The position numbers were made by a program, and so were the translations under genes. Below, one piece after another: positions 9,146 through 18,204 of a stretch of 64,000 nt of DNA; the stretch's first letter is position 1; every line of letters begins with the position of its first letter. Source of the DNA: Chthonomonas sp. UBA2387 (GTDB taxonomy: Bacteria > Armatimonadota > Fimbriimonadia > Fimbriimonadales > Fimbriimonadaceae). The notes beneath the pieces were generated by a model that was given only the letters and a program-made list of their open reading frames with translations, searched no databases and was not told the DNA's origin. The stretch spans positions 30,736 to 94,735 of the forward strand of contig DDSP01000065.1 in assembly GCA_002343445.1 (NCBI GenBank), read 5' to 3'.

Positions 9146-11974
9146 ATGACGCGCACCATGAAGTCTCCCGTCTCGCGTTGGCGCTTGGCCGCAGTGGCTT
9201 TGATTCTTTGCGTTTCCGTCGCCGGATCCGCTCAGAAGAAGCCCCTCGACCACACCGTTTACGACGGCTGGAAGTCCATCGGCGCGAGTGCGCTCTCGAA
9301 CGATGGCCGTTGGCTGCTGTACACGGTCTCGCCTCAGGAAGGCGACGGCACACTGCTCGTCGTTTCGGCACGCGGTTCTGGAAGGCATGAAATCGAGCGA
9401 GGCACTTCGGCGCGGTTCACCGACAATGGCAAGTTCGTGGTGGCCACCGTCGTCCCCGCCAAGGCAGACGTGGACAAGGCGCGCAAGGAGAAGAAGAAGC
9501 CGGAGGAAATGCCTAAGAACAGCCTGGTGATCCTCAACCTAGCCGATGGCTCGAAGCGGACCACCGAGAACGTGCAAACTTGGTCGAACCCCACCGAATT
9601 CGCCGGATGGATCACGCTGCGCCTTCACCCCGAGCCCAAGAAGCCCGAGCCCGCCAAGCCTGCCGAAGAGGCGAAGCCCGCCGAGGGCCAACCCGCCAAG
9701 AAGAAGGAGCACCGCCCCGGCACCGAGTTGCTCGTGATGAACATCGCCAGCGGCGAGACGGCCAAGGTCGAGTTCGTGGATCAGTTCCTCTTCAGCCGGG
9801 ACGGAAAGACCTTGGTCTATTCGGTGTCCTCGCCGGACGGAGCGCGCGACGGCATCTATGCCCGCGACCTGGCCTCGGGGTCCGAGCGAACTCTGGTCCA
9901 AGGCATTGCCAACTACCGCCAGCTGACGCTGAACGACGATGGCAAGAAGCTGGCCTACTATTCCGACATCGAGGACTACAAGGCCAAGAAGCCCGCATTC
10001 GCCTTGTACACCTTGAACGTCGGGGACAAGCCGACGCTGATCGCGAAGCCCGGTTCGTCGGGACTGCTGGAGGGCATGGTGCCCGTCGAGCGCGTACGGC
10101 CGAGGTTCTCGGAAGACGGTCGCCGCGTGTTCTTCGCGACCGCCCCGCCCGCCGAGGAAGCCCCACCGGCAGCGGATGACGCGGAAGAAAAGCCCGTGTT
10201 CGATCTGTGGCACTGGAAGGACCCGCTCATCCAGCCCATGCAGTTGCGGCAGGTCGCCGGCGAGCGGAACCGCACTTACGAAGCGATGGCCGATCTGGGC
10301 TCCAAGCGCATTACGGCTTTGGCTACTCCCGAGCTGCGCAGCGTCACCGTCGCCGACCGAGGCAACGGCAACCTGGGCGTCGGCACGGACGAGCGGCCGT
10401 ACCAACTGGAGAGTTCGTGGAACCTTGGCGCCAACGACGTGTATCTCGTGGACGTTCGCACCGGTACGCGCACGAAGGTGCTCGAGCGTGTCCGGGGCGG
10501 CTTCGCGCTCTCACCCACGGGCAAGTACGCCACGTGGTGGGATGGAGACCAGCGGAAGTGGTTCGCCATGGAAACGGCCAACCGGAAGGTCGTAGACATC
10601 GGCGCCAAGGTGCCTCACCCGCTCCAAAACGAGCAGCACGACACACCCAACGACCCTGGTTCGTATGGTCAAGGCGGCTGGACCAATGGCGAGGAGTGGT
10701 TCATCGTCTACGACCGCTTCGACGCGTGGGCTCTCGATCCGACCGGGCGGAAAAACCCGATCAACGTCACCAACGGAGTCGGCCGCGCCATCTCGACGCA
10801 GTTCCGGATTCGGCGCTTCGACCCCGACGAGCGAACCATCCCCACCGACAAGACGCTGTTCCTGACGGCCACGAACCTGGAAACCTACGCGACCGGCTTC
10901 TGGACGGACACGTTTGAGGGAACTCCGCAACGGCTGACGATGGAGGACTACGAGTTCGGCAACCCCAGCAAAGCCAAGGACGCCGACGTCTACGTGCTCA
11001 CCCGTCAGACGTTCGAGCAGTTCCCCGACCTCTACACGACCACCGACTTCAAGTCCTTCGACCGCAAGAGCGACGCCAACCCGCAACAGGCCGACTACCT
11101 TTGGGGCAAGGCCGAACTCGTGTCGTACACCTCGATGGACGGCGTCCCGCTTAAGGGCGTGGTCATCAAGCCGGGAGGCTACGATCCCGCCAAGACGTAT
11201 CCAATGATCGTGTACTTCTACGAGCGGCTCTCGGACACGCTCCACCAATACCGCTCACCTTCCCCGGGAAGCTCGTCCATCAACCCCTCGTTCTACGCGA
11301 GCCGCGGCTACGTGGTGTTCCTGCCTGACATCCCTTACCGCGAGGGCTATCCGGGCGAGAGTTGCTACTCGGCCCTGATCCCCGGCGTTCAAGCCGTGGT
11401 GAACCAAGGCTACGTGGACCCGAAGCGCATCGGCATCCAAGGCCACTCGTGGGGCGGCTATCAAGCGCTGTACCTCGTGACCAAGACGAACATGTTCGCT
11501 GCCGCCGAGGGCGGGGCCCCGGTGTCGAACATGATCAGCGCCTATGGCGGCATTCGATACGGCACGGGCATGAGCCGCATGTTCCAGTACGAGAACACGC
11601 AGAGCCGCATCGGCGGCAGCCTGTGGGAGTACCCCATCCGGTTCATCGAGAACTCGCCGATCTTCTTCGCCGACAAGGTGCAAACACCGCTGCTGATGCT
11701 GCACAACGACCAGGACGGCGCCGTGCCGTGGACCGAGGGCATCCAGATGTTCGTCGCCATGCGGCGGCTGGGCAAGCCGGCTTGGCTGATCAACTACAAC
11801 GGCGAGGATCACGGCATCGGCAAGCGGGTCAACCGGAAGGACTGGACGATCCGCCTGGCGCAGTTCTTCGACCACTACCTGAAGGGCGAGCCCATGCCGG
11901 TGTGGATGTCGGAGGGCATTCCTGCGGTGCAGAAGGGCAAGACGCTGGGGCTGGATTCGGCTAAGGGCGGCTGA
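9146..11974 (+). CDS. Secreted prolyl-oligopeptidase-family (S9) peptidase
   Basis: The 942-residue protein has a signal peptide (RWRLAAVALILCVSVAGSAQ) that fits better with the second ATG at 9158. A long beta-propeller-like region of W-D/S-x-D-G repeats follows, with a Pro/Ala/Lys-rich insert near residue 170. The C-terminal alpha/beta-hydrolase domain has the full triad: Ser768 in IGIQGHSWGGYQ, Asp857 in HNDQDGAVPW and His889 in GEDHGIGK. S9 enzymes cut short peptides after proline or have acyl-aminoacyl-peptidase activity, so this is likely a periplasmic or secreted peptidase. It is transcribed alone. Confidence 0.92.
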   Translation: MTRTMKSPVSRWRLAAVALILCVSVAGSAQKKPLDHTVYDGWKSIGASALSNDGRWLLYTVSPQEGDGTLLVVSARGSGRHEIERGTSARFTDNGKFVVATVVPAKADVDKARKEKKKPEEMPKNSLVILNLADGSKRTTENVQTWSNPTEFAGWITLRLHPEPKKPEPAKPAEEAKPAEGQPAKKKEHRPGTELLVMNIASGETAKVEFVDQFLFSRDGKTLVYSVSSPDGARDGIYARDLASGSERTLVQGIANYRQLTLNDDGKKLAYYSDIEDYKAKKPAFALYTLNVGDKPTLIAKPGSSGLLEGMVPVERVRPRFSEDGRRVFFATAPPAEEAPPAADDAEEKPVFDLWHWKDPLIQPMQLRQVAGERNRTYEAMADLGSKRITALATPELRSVTVADRGNGNLGVGTDERPYQLESSWNLGANDVYLVDVRTGTRTKVLERVRGGFALSPTGKYATWWDGDQRKWFAMETANRKVVDIGAKVPHPLQNEQHDTPNDPGSYGQGGWTNGEEWFIVYDRFDAWALDPTGRKNPINVTNGVGRAISTQFRIRRFDPDERTIPTDKTLFLTATNLETYATGFWTDTFEGTPQRLTMEDYEFGNPSKAKDADVYVLTRQTFEQFPDLYTTTDFKSFDRKSDANPQQADYLWGKAELVSYTSMDGVPLKGVVIKPGGYDPAKTYPMIVYFYERLSDTLHQYRSPSPGSSSINPSFYASRGYVVFLPDIPYREGYPGESCYSALIPGVQAVVNQGYVDPKRIGIQGHSWGGYQALYLVTKTNMFAAAEGGAPVSNMISAYGGIRYGTGMSRMFQYENTQSRIGGSLWEYPIRFIENSPIFFADKVQTPLLMLHNDQDGAVPWTEGIQMFVAMRRLGKPAWLINYNGEDHGIGKRVNRKDWTIRLAQFFDHYLKGEPMPVWMSEGIPAVQKGKTLGLDSAKGG

Positions 11975-12027
11975 GCCCTATCGTTGGCCAACCTTGGTGG
12001 AGGGGCTCCGTAGCGCCCGCCTCACAC

Positions 12028-14055
12028 TCAGAGTTGTGGGGGAGGCGGCGGTTTGCGGGAGGCAAGGGCATCGTCCATGCTCTTGCGCAGTGCTGCGGCC
12101 TGCTTCTCCCATTCGCGCATGCGGTCGACGGGCAGGTCGTCCCATGACATTTGGGGTTGCCGAAAGTCGCCCTGGAAGAGCGTCATGAACGCTCCGTGGT
12201 TCATGGGGTGGCGGGCGGCCTCGGCGAACTCGACGAGTACGTGACGGAGCGTTCCGAGGCGAAAGGTCGTGTACGTGTAGTGGTTATCGGGAAGGCCCTT
12301 GGTGGCGAGCATCTCGATCAGGACCCGCTCTTCGCTTGCGGAAGCATCGGGCAGTCCTTCGTGTCCGCAAAGGACGCCTGCTGCTGTGGCGGTGGCGACT
12401 GATAACGTCGCAGTTGGGCGAAGGGGCAGAGGGTATCGCATGCAAGCCAGATTCTCGACCGACTCGAGGAACCCGTGGTAGCTCCGCCGGTGGCGCACGA
12501 ACAGCAGGTCGGCCCGGGCGAGGAGGTCGGCAGAGCTTCCGATCGGCACCTCGAACTTGCCATCCGAGGTTGCCCATCGGTTGTCCCCAAGAGAGCCCAG
12601 CAGCCCCAGAATGGTCCAATCCCCGACGGTCACAGCCCCGCTGCCGCCAGCAGACAGAGCGTTTGCCGCAATCATGACGATTGGATCAGCCTGAGGAGTG
12701 CCGCTGGCACGGGCGTAGGCGGCCAGCGATTCGGGTTTGACCGAACCCGTCTGGTCGAACTCGCTCAACAGCGAGGCTAGCCGACCACGGTTCACGCGCG
12801 TCGAACGGGCCAGCGCCGGGAACACAGGCGTGATGTCGATCTGCGAGTCGCCAGTCTCGACTTTGCACCCTTTGTTGGTAAGGGCTTCGAAGAGGGCTTC
12901 AGCGGTCGGCCGTTCGGACTTGGCCCAGATCGGCAGCACGCCCGCCGATTCGTCTGGCAACAGGGCGAACAAGTCCTTGTCGAGCGCCTCGGCTGCCGCG
13001 ATCAAGGCGACCCCGACGGCGAGGGACAGAGGGTCGTGAACTTGGGGCTGAAGTACCTGGTCTCGCAAGCCCGGTCGCTTCCGAAGGGGCGATTCAGTGT
13101 TGCCGAGCGTGAGAAGCCGACCCATCATGCGCGCGTCCTCGTCCAATCGCAGGAGGGTTTGGTGCGCGTTTTCGTGCGGCCTTTCGTTGGTATCCCAATA
13201 CACCTTCACCGGCACACCCAACCAGAGGTTGGCCCTCGCTGCAACTTGGCCTTCGTCGTCGGCGAGCAACAATTCATGCTGCACGGAGGCTCCGTCCTCG
13301 GACCGCCGCACCAACAGATACGGGTTGACGGAGGCGAGGGGCGCCGCCAAGAATCTCGGGTCGGTTTCGATGTGTTTCCCGGTAGGTTGAGCGGTTCCGG
13401 CGACGCGGTTCCACAGGCGCCAGTCGGATAGGCAGTCGGCTACTGCGCCTCGAACCTGCTCGGGCAGCTTGAGTTGCCTTCTGTTGGGTGCGAAGGTATA
13501 CACGCGGCCCTCTCCCCGAGGAATCTCCTCCAAGACCTTGTGCCCCAACACCTCGAGGATTCTTAGGAGAAGCCTGTCGATCGGTCCCCTGCGAGCGATC
13601 GCACGACTGCGTTCTGCCCAACCACTTTCAGGATGGGATTGGGCAAGCAAGTGGAGTTCGCGGGACATTCCTTCGAACTCTGCTGCCGTGGGTGGCCGAT
13701 CGGGATCGCCGAGTTTGCGGTGCCTGGCCAGTTCCGTGTCGTAGACGCGTGCCACGGTCTCCCGCTCGGCCACCGCTTCCTTGCGAAGGGCTTCGCGCGA
13801 TCGCACCAGGCGGAGGATCTCGCCTTCACGCTCCCACTCCCCAGCCAAACGTTCGGCGAGTTCGGCGCGGATGGCCTCGAGCGGCTTGTCGCGCCAGCGG
13901 ACGGCCACGATGTCGCGTTCGAAGTCGGCCACGGCCTCCAGTTTTGTACCGCTCACCCGGGCGAGGTCTTCGACCACGCGGCGCGCCGAAGCCCCCGCGT
14001 TCTCGTAGTTCAATCCGCCCGCCAAGGCGACCCAAGCGACCAAGCTTCCCAGCAT
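12028..14055 (-). CDS. Orphan exported protein with secretin-N-like N-terminus
   Basis: I do not recognise this 675-residue protein as a named family. The start MLGSLVAWVALAGGLNYENA gives a short signal sequence. Residues about 20-75 (ASARRVVEDLARVSGTKLEA, then RDKPLEAIRAELAERLAGEW) resemble the STN/secretin N0 fold, in which a 'LA..sG.....d..l.dkpleeal..ll' pattern recurs. The rest is a large soluble region with scattered helices, and the C-terminus ends in a proline run (RKPPPPPQL). There are no secretin pore repeats. The upstream frame extends to 14112, but ATG 14053-14055 fits the signal peptide. It is divergent from the peroxiredoxin gene. Confidence 0.7.
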   Translation of the reverse strand: MLGSLVAWVALAGGLNYENAGASARRVVEDLARVSGTKLEAVADFERDIVAVRWRDKPLEAIRAELAERLAGEWEREGEILRLVRSREALRKEAVAERETVARVYDTELARHRKLGDPDRPPTAAEFEGMSRELHLLAQSHPESGWAERSRAIARRGPIDRLLLRILEVLGHKVLEEIPRGEGRVYTFAPNRRQLKLPEQVRGAVADCLSDWRLWNRVAGTAQPTGKHIETDPRFLAAPLASVNPYLLVRRSEDGASVQHELLLADDEGQVAARANLWLGVPVKVYWDTNERPHENAHQTLLRLDEDARMMGRLLTLGNTESPLRKRPGLRDQVLQPQVHDPLSLAVGVALIAAAEALDKDLFALLPDESAGVLPIWAKSERPTAEALFEALTNKGCKVETGDSQIDITPVFPALARSTRVNRGRLASLLSEFDQTGSVKPESLAAYARASGTPQADPIVMIAANALSAGGSGAVTVGDWTILGLLGSLGDNRWATSDGKFEVPIGSSADLLARADLLFVRHRRSYHGFLESVENLACMRYPLPLRPTATLSVATATAAGVLCGHEGLPDASASEERVLIEMLATKGLPDNHYTYTTFRLGTLRHVLVEFAEAARHPMNHGAFMTLFQGDFRQPQMSWDDLPVDRMREWEKQAAALRKSMDDALASRKPPPPPQL

Positions 14056-14093
14056 CGCCTTCCATGGTACGCCATCGGTGTCACAATGGAGCC

Positions 14094-14564
14094 ATGCTCG
14101 CTCCCGGAACACCCGCCCCCGATTTCACCCTCAAGACGAAGACCCCGAGCGGACTGCAAGACGTCTCGCTCGGTTCCTTCCGTGGCCGCAAGGTCGTGCT
14201 GCTGTTCTTCCCGGCCGCGTTCACCGGCGTCTGCACGACCGAACTGTGCGGCGCGAGCCAGTTCGAGGGCTTCGACCCCGAAACCACCACGGTGCTCGGC
14301 ATTTCGGCCGACTCCCCGTTCGCGCAGGAAGCCTGGGCCAAGGCCAACGGCATCACGGTGACCCTGCTCAGCGACTACAAGCGCGAAGTCATCGCGGCTT
14401 ACGACGTGGTTTGGCCCGACTTGGCCGGACTCGGACCGAGCGCCGCGCGCGCTTCGTTCGTGATTGACCGCGAAGGCGTCATCCGCTACGCGGACCAGAC
14501 GCCGACTCCCGGCGACGCGCCCGATTTCAACGCCATCCGCGCCGCGCTGGACGCATTGGCCTGA
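14094..14564 (+). CDS. Peroxiredoxin, BCP/PrxQ type
   Basis: The 156-residue protein is a compact thioredoxin-fold peroxidase that reduces hydrogen peroxide and organic hydroperoxides. The peroxidatic Cys47 lies in FPAAFTGVCTTELCG, and Cys52 five residues later gives the C-x4-C pair of atypical two-Cys PrxQ/BCP enzymes. PGTPAPDFTL at the N-terminus and ARASFVIDREGVIRY near the end are further family motifs. No signal peptide is seen, so it is cytoplasmic. The stop overlaps the ATG of the next gene by one base (TGATG), so the two are coupled. Confidence 0.9.
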   Translation: MLAPGTPAPDFTLKTKTPSGLQDVSLGSFRGRKVVLLFFPAAFTGVCTTELCGASQFEGFDPETTTVLGISADSPFAQEAWAKANGITVTLLSDYKREVIAAYDVVWPDLAGLGPSAARASFVIDREGVIRYADQTPTPGDAPDFNAIRAALDALA

Positions 14565-15349
14565 TGATCGGCGGGCTGCCCCCGCTGCGCGACCTGCTGG
14601 ACCCCCAACCCGAGGGGTCGCCGTTCGTCGCGGGGGCCGTCCGCATCCCGTTCGATCAGATCGAAACCCGCCCGAACGAGTTGGGTCCGCGCCGGGCCGA
14701 GGTGCGGGTTGCCGACATCGAGCCCTATGCCAGCCGAGCGGGCGAGGTCCTCGACCGCATGGGCCGCCGCTGGTCCTTGGCCTCCGCCCAACCAGCAAGC
14801 CACCCAGAACCGGGGCGGTTGTGGTCCCCCAACGCCTGGCTCGAAGCGTGGCTCTTCAGCGCTCCAACAGTTGGTATGGCGCTCGACGTCGCTTGCGGAT
14901 CGGGCCGCGAAGCGGTCGCCATGGCCGCGAGCGGCTGGCGCGTGACGGGTGTGGACCACGAACCCCGGGCCCTCGAACTCGGGGCCGACTTGCAGCGGCA
15001 CTACGCTCCGAGCAGCCGGCCGATCGAGTGGATCGCGGGCGACGCCGTCCGCTTGGAAGACCTCGTCCCGGACAGAACTTACGACCTGATCACGATCTTT
15101 CGCTACCTGGACCGAGACCTGCTCGGCACGGTCGGAAACTGGTTGTCGCCTGGCGGCGCGTTGGTCGTAGAGACGTTCACCGAAGCCCATCGCGAGCGGT
15201 TCGGCAAGCCCAAGAGCCCCAAACACTTGCTGCGCTCCGGCGAGCTTCCCACGCTGCTTGGCAGCGATCTGGAAGTCGCCCGCTACGAGGAGAACGAAGA
15301 CGAGAACTCGTGTACGGCCAGAGTAATTGCGCTCAAATCGCGCAGATAG
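14564..15349 (+). CDS. Class I SAM-dependent methyltransferase
   Basis: The 261-residue protein has the SAM-binding glycine loop at residues about 107-113 (ALDVACGSGREAVAMAASGW), the acidic residue after strand 2 (VTGVDHEPRALELG) and motif II/III (IAGDAVRLEDL; YDLITIFRYLDRDL). Those are the usual Rossmann methyltransferase positions. The first 70 residues (PPLRDLLDPQPEGSPFVAGA and following) look like a degenerate rhodanese-like segment without a catalytic Cys; that part is inference. The substrate is unknown. It is coupled to the peroxiredoxin gene by a TGATG overlap. Confidence 0.8.
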   Translation: MIGGLPPLRDLLDPQPEGSPFVAGAVRIPFDQIETRPNELGPRRAEVRVADIEPYASRAGEVLDRMGRRWSLASAQPASHPEPGRLWSPNAWLEAWLFSAPTVGMALDVACGSGREAVAMAASGWRVTGVDHEPRALELGADLQRHYAPSSRPIEWIAGDAVRLEDLVPDRTYDLITIFRYLDRDLLGTVGNWLSPGGALVVETFTEAHRERFGKPKSPKHLLRSGELPTLLGSDLEVARYEENEDENSCTARVIALKSRR

Positions 15350-15393
15350 ACCTACGGCTCGGCGCAAGCAGGTGTAAAGTAACGCGTCATACC

Positions 15394-16314
15394 ATGGCCG
15401 TTGCAGAAATCAGGAACCTGACCGTCCGATACGGCAACTTCACCGCGCTGGACGACTTCTCGGCGACGATCCCCGAGGGGTGCGTCGGCTTGCTGGGCCC
15501 CAACGGCGCGGGGAAGACCACTCTCATCAAGACGCTGCTCGGCTTCGTCGCTCCGGCGGATGGAGGCGGATCGGTGTTGGGGCACGACATCCGCACCGAG
15601 GGCCGCTACATCCGGCAGAAGATCGGCCTGATGCCCGAGCAGGATTGCCACATCCCTGGGATGAGCGCTGTCATGTTCGTGGCGTTCGCCGGCGAATTGG
15701 CGGGCATGCCCAAGGAGAACGCCGTCAGTCGCGCCCACGAGGTGCTCGAGTACTGCGGGCTGGGCGAGGCCCGTTACCGAAACGTCGAGACGTACTCGAC
15801 GGGCATGAAGCAGCGCATCAAGCTGGCGCAGGCGTTGGTCCACGGGCCGAAGTTGCTGCTGCTCGACGAGCCGACCAACGGCCTGGACCCCCAAGGCCGC
15901 GAGGAGATGCTCGAACTCATCCGTTCGATTTCGCACGGCAAAGGCGTGAACGTCTTGGTGAGCAGCCATCTGCTCAAGGACATCGAACGCACGTGCGACG
16001 AGGTGGTCGTTGTGGCCAAGGGCCAGTTGCGCGCCAGCGGGGCGATCAAGGACCTCAAAGAGTTGCACGAGACGCCTCTCGACGTCGAGTTGCTGGAACC
16101 GTCCCCGGCGTTCGAGGCCGCGGTGGCGGGCCAGGGCGGCCGGGTCGTCTCGGTCGAGTCGTACCATTACCGCGTGGTGATGCCGGGCAGCGACTCGGCG
16201 GAGATGACGGGGCGCGTGTTCCAAGCCGCCGTCTCATCGAAGGTCCAAGTCCGTGCCGTGGTGTTGGCCCAGCGTTCGCTCGAGGACGCGTTCATGGAGG
16301 TTGTGCATGAGTGA
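15394..16314 (+). CDS. ABC transporter ATP-binding protein (first module)
   Basis: The 306-residue protein begins MAVAEIRNLTVRYGNF and has Walker A (GLLGPNGAGKTT), the signature motif (YSTGMKQRIKLAQA), Walker B (LLLLDEPTNGLDP) and the H-loop (VLVSSHLLKDIERTCDE). A C-terminal extension of about 90 residues follows, as in ABC-2 exporters of the CcmA/NatA type. Its reading frame ends 8 bp inside the next gene, a membrane protein, so the two form one exporter unit at the inner membrane. The substrate is not visible. Confidence 0.92.
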   Translation: MAVAEIRNLTVRYGNFTALDDFSATIPEGCVGLLGPNGAGKTTLIKTLLGFVAPADGGGSVLGHDIRTEGRYIRQKIGLMPEQDCHIPGMSAVMFVAFAGELAGMPKENAVSRAHEVLEYCGLGEARYRNVETYSTGMKQRIKLAQALVHGPKLLLLDEPTNGLDPQGREEMLELIRSISHGKGVNVLVSSHLLKDIERTCDEVVVVAKGQLRASGAIKDLKELHETPLDVELLEPSPAFEAAVAGQGGRVVSVESYHYRVVMPGSDSAEMTGRVFQAAVSSKVQVRAVVLAQRSLEDAFMEVVHE

Positions 16315-17290
16315 GATTCCCACCCAAACCCCCGCTCAGGGACCGATCGCGGACCTGACATACCGCACTTACACGGGGCCGCTATCGCCCCCCGTGTTTC
16401 GCTGGTGGGCCATCGCCAAGATGACCATGCGCCTCGCCGTCAAGAAGAAGGCGTTCTGGGGCTGGGGCATCACGAGTTGCTGGAACTACATCCTCATGTT
16501 GGGCGTGCTCACGCTGTTCGAGCAGCGGGCTGGCGACGGACCCGAATCCGAGATGCTCAAGCGGTTTTTCGAGAACGTGCAATGGAACACCCTGTTCCTG
16601 GACGGCTACCTCGCCTCATTGTTTATGCTGTTCCTGTGTACGCTGACCATCGCGTCGGGCAACATCGCGGCGGACAACAAGGCGAATGCGCTGCTGGTGT
16701 ATCTGAGCAAGCCGGCCACCAAGTCGGACTATCTGCTGGGCAAGTGGACCGGCTTCTTCTTGCTGTTGCTGGGCGTTTGCGGCGTGCCGATGCTCTTGGT
16801 GTATGGGTATGGGCTGCTTTCCTTCCGCCAGTACGGGTTTCTGACTCAGGACCCGTGGATGTTGCCCAAGCTTCTGGTGCTGATGAGCGTGGCGCCGGCG
16901 CTGCTCTCGAGCGTGGCGGTCGGTATTTCGAGTCAGTTCAACCAGCCTAGGATCGCCACGGCGGCGTTTGCGGGCGCGTACTTTCTGCCGATGGTGGTCT
17001 CCTACGTGATGTTCGCCATCATCCGGAGCCACGATGCGGGCGATTCAGGGGCTTTATTCTCGCTCTACTACGCCCATTTGGCCGGTTTGGAGGAGGGCAT
17101 CGCCAAGTCGCTTCTCAACACATCCGGCGGGTTTGCCAACCTGCTCTTCGGAGGGGGCCGCGTACGGGACACCGACGCCATCGGGCCACCCACGGCCTGG
17201 ATCGTGTGGCTCTCGGCGCTCGGGTTGATCGCCGCGTGTTGGTTCCTCGCGTGGCGACGCGTCCGCGCCGTGGAGGTGATCGGCTCGTGA
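16307..17290 (+). CDS. ABC-2-type permease (first module)
   Basis: The 327-residue membrane protein starts at ATG 16307 (MSEIPTQTPAQGPIADLTYR), overlapping the ATPase gene by 8 bp. After a soluble N-terminus of about 40 residues it has around six membrane helices, including YLASLFMLFLCTLTIASGNI and GFFLLLLGVCGVPMLLVYGY, with NKANALLVYLSKPATKSDYL between helices. That cytosolic loop is typical of ABC-2 permeases, where it contacts the ATPase. It ends in WRRVRAVEVIGS on the cytosolic side. It would pair with the ATPase at 15394. Confidence 0.85.
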   Translation: MSEIPTQTPAQGPIADLTYRTYTGPLSPPVFRWWAIAKMTMRLAVKKKAFWGWGITSCWNYILMLGVLTLFEQRAGDGPESEMLKRFFENVQWNTLFLDGYLASLFMLFLCTLTIASGNIAADNKANALLVYLSKPATKSDYLLGKWTGFFLLLLGVCGVPMLLVYGYGLLSFRQYGFLTQDPWMLPKLLVLMSVAPALLSSVAVGISSQFNQPRIATAAFAGAYFLPMVVSYVMFAIIRSHDAGDSGALFSLYYAHLAGLEEGIAKSLLNTSGGFANLLFGGGRVRDTDAIGPPTAWIVWLSALGLIAACWFLAWRRVRAVEVIGS

Positions 17291-18204
17291 TCGAAATACG
17301 AAGGGCTTCGCGATGGTACGGCCAAGTCATCGGCCTGAACGACGTGAGCTGTTCGCTCGGCCCCGGCATCACCGCTCTGTTGGGCGAGAACGGGGCGGGC
17401 AAGACCACGATCATCAAGATGATCACGGGCCAGATCAAGCCCACGACAGGCACGATCGAGGTGATGGGCTACAAGCCGTTCGCCAACCCCGAGGTCTACA
17501 AGCGCCTGGGCTACTGCCCCGAGATCGACGCCATGCCCGAGCATATGTCTGGGCGCGGGTTCGTGTACACCATGGCCCGAATGCTCGGCATGAACGACAA
17601 GCAGGCCAAGCTCCGCACCGAGGATGTGCTGGAGACCGTGAAGATGGCCGACCGCGCCGACCGCAAGATCGGCGGCTACAGCAAGGGTATGCGGCAACGC
17701 ATCAAGTTGGCCCAGGCCATGCTCAACGACCCCGACGTCATCCTGTTGGACGAGCCGCTCAACGGTCTCGACCCCGGCGGAAGACGCGAGTACATGGGCG
17801 TGGTGGACGGCTTGGCCAAGCGGGGCAAGTGCGTCGTGATTTCCAGCCACATCCTGTACGAGGTCGAGCAGATCACGCGAAACATCCTCTTGTTGCACCG
17901 GGGACGCCTGATGGCCACTGGCGATGTGCGCGTCATCCGGGGCCTCATCGACAAGCACCCGCACCGCATCCGCATCGAGACCTCGGAACCGAGGCGCTTG
18001 GCGGGTCTGCTGGTCGAGCGACCCTACGTCATGAGCGTCAAGGTCGAACCCGGCGATCGCTCGATCGAGATCGAATCGAGAGAGCCGGACCGCTTCTACG
18101 ACGAGTTTCCGTCGCTGGCGCTGGAGCACCGCATCCCCGTGCATGCGTTCTCCAGCCCCGACAACAACCTTGAATCCGTGTTCCGGTATCTGGTGGGCAA
18201 ATGA
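17287..18204 (+). CDS. ABC transporter ATP-binding protein (second module)
   Basis: This 305-residue ATPase starts at GTG 17287, overlapping the previous stop. VIEIRRASRWYGQVIGLNDV leads into Walker A (LLGENGAGKTTIIKM), signature (YSKGMRQRIKLAQA), Walker B (VILLDEPLNGLDPGG) and H-loop (VISSHILYEVEQI). It is a close relative of the first ATPase in the cluster, with the same kind of C-terminal extension, which suggests a local duplication of an ATPase-permease pair. It likely powers the permease at 18201. Confidence 0.92.
   Translation: MIEIRRASRWYGQVIGLNDVSCSLGPGITALLGENGAGKTTIIKMITGQIKPTTGTIEVMGYKPFANPEVYKRLGYCPEIDAMPEHMSGRGFVYTMARMLGMNDKQAKLRTEDVLETVKMADRADRKIGGYSKGMRQRIKLAQAMLNDPDVILLDEPLNGLDPGGRREYMGVVDGLAKRGKCVVISSHILYEVEQITRNILLLHRGRLMATGDVRVIRGLIDKHPHRIRIETSEPRRLAGLLVERPYVMSVKVEPGDRSIEIESREPDRFYDEFPSLALEHRIPVHAFSSPDNNLESVFRYLVGK

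Noticed and set aside
6838..9390. Plus-strand open frame of 850 codons
   Set aside because: Antisense to the nucleotidyltransferase and CorC genes, both with full motifs. No domain is visible in its product.
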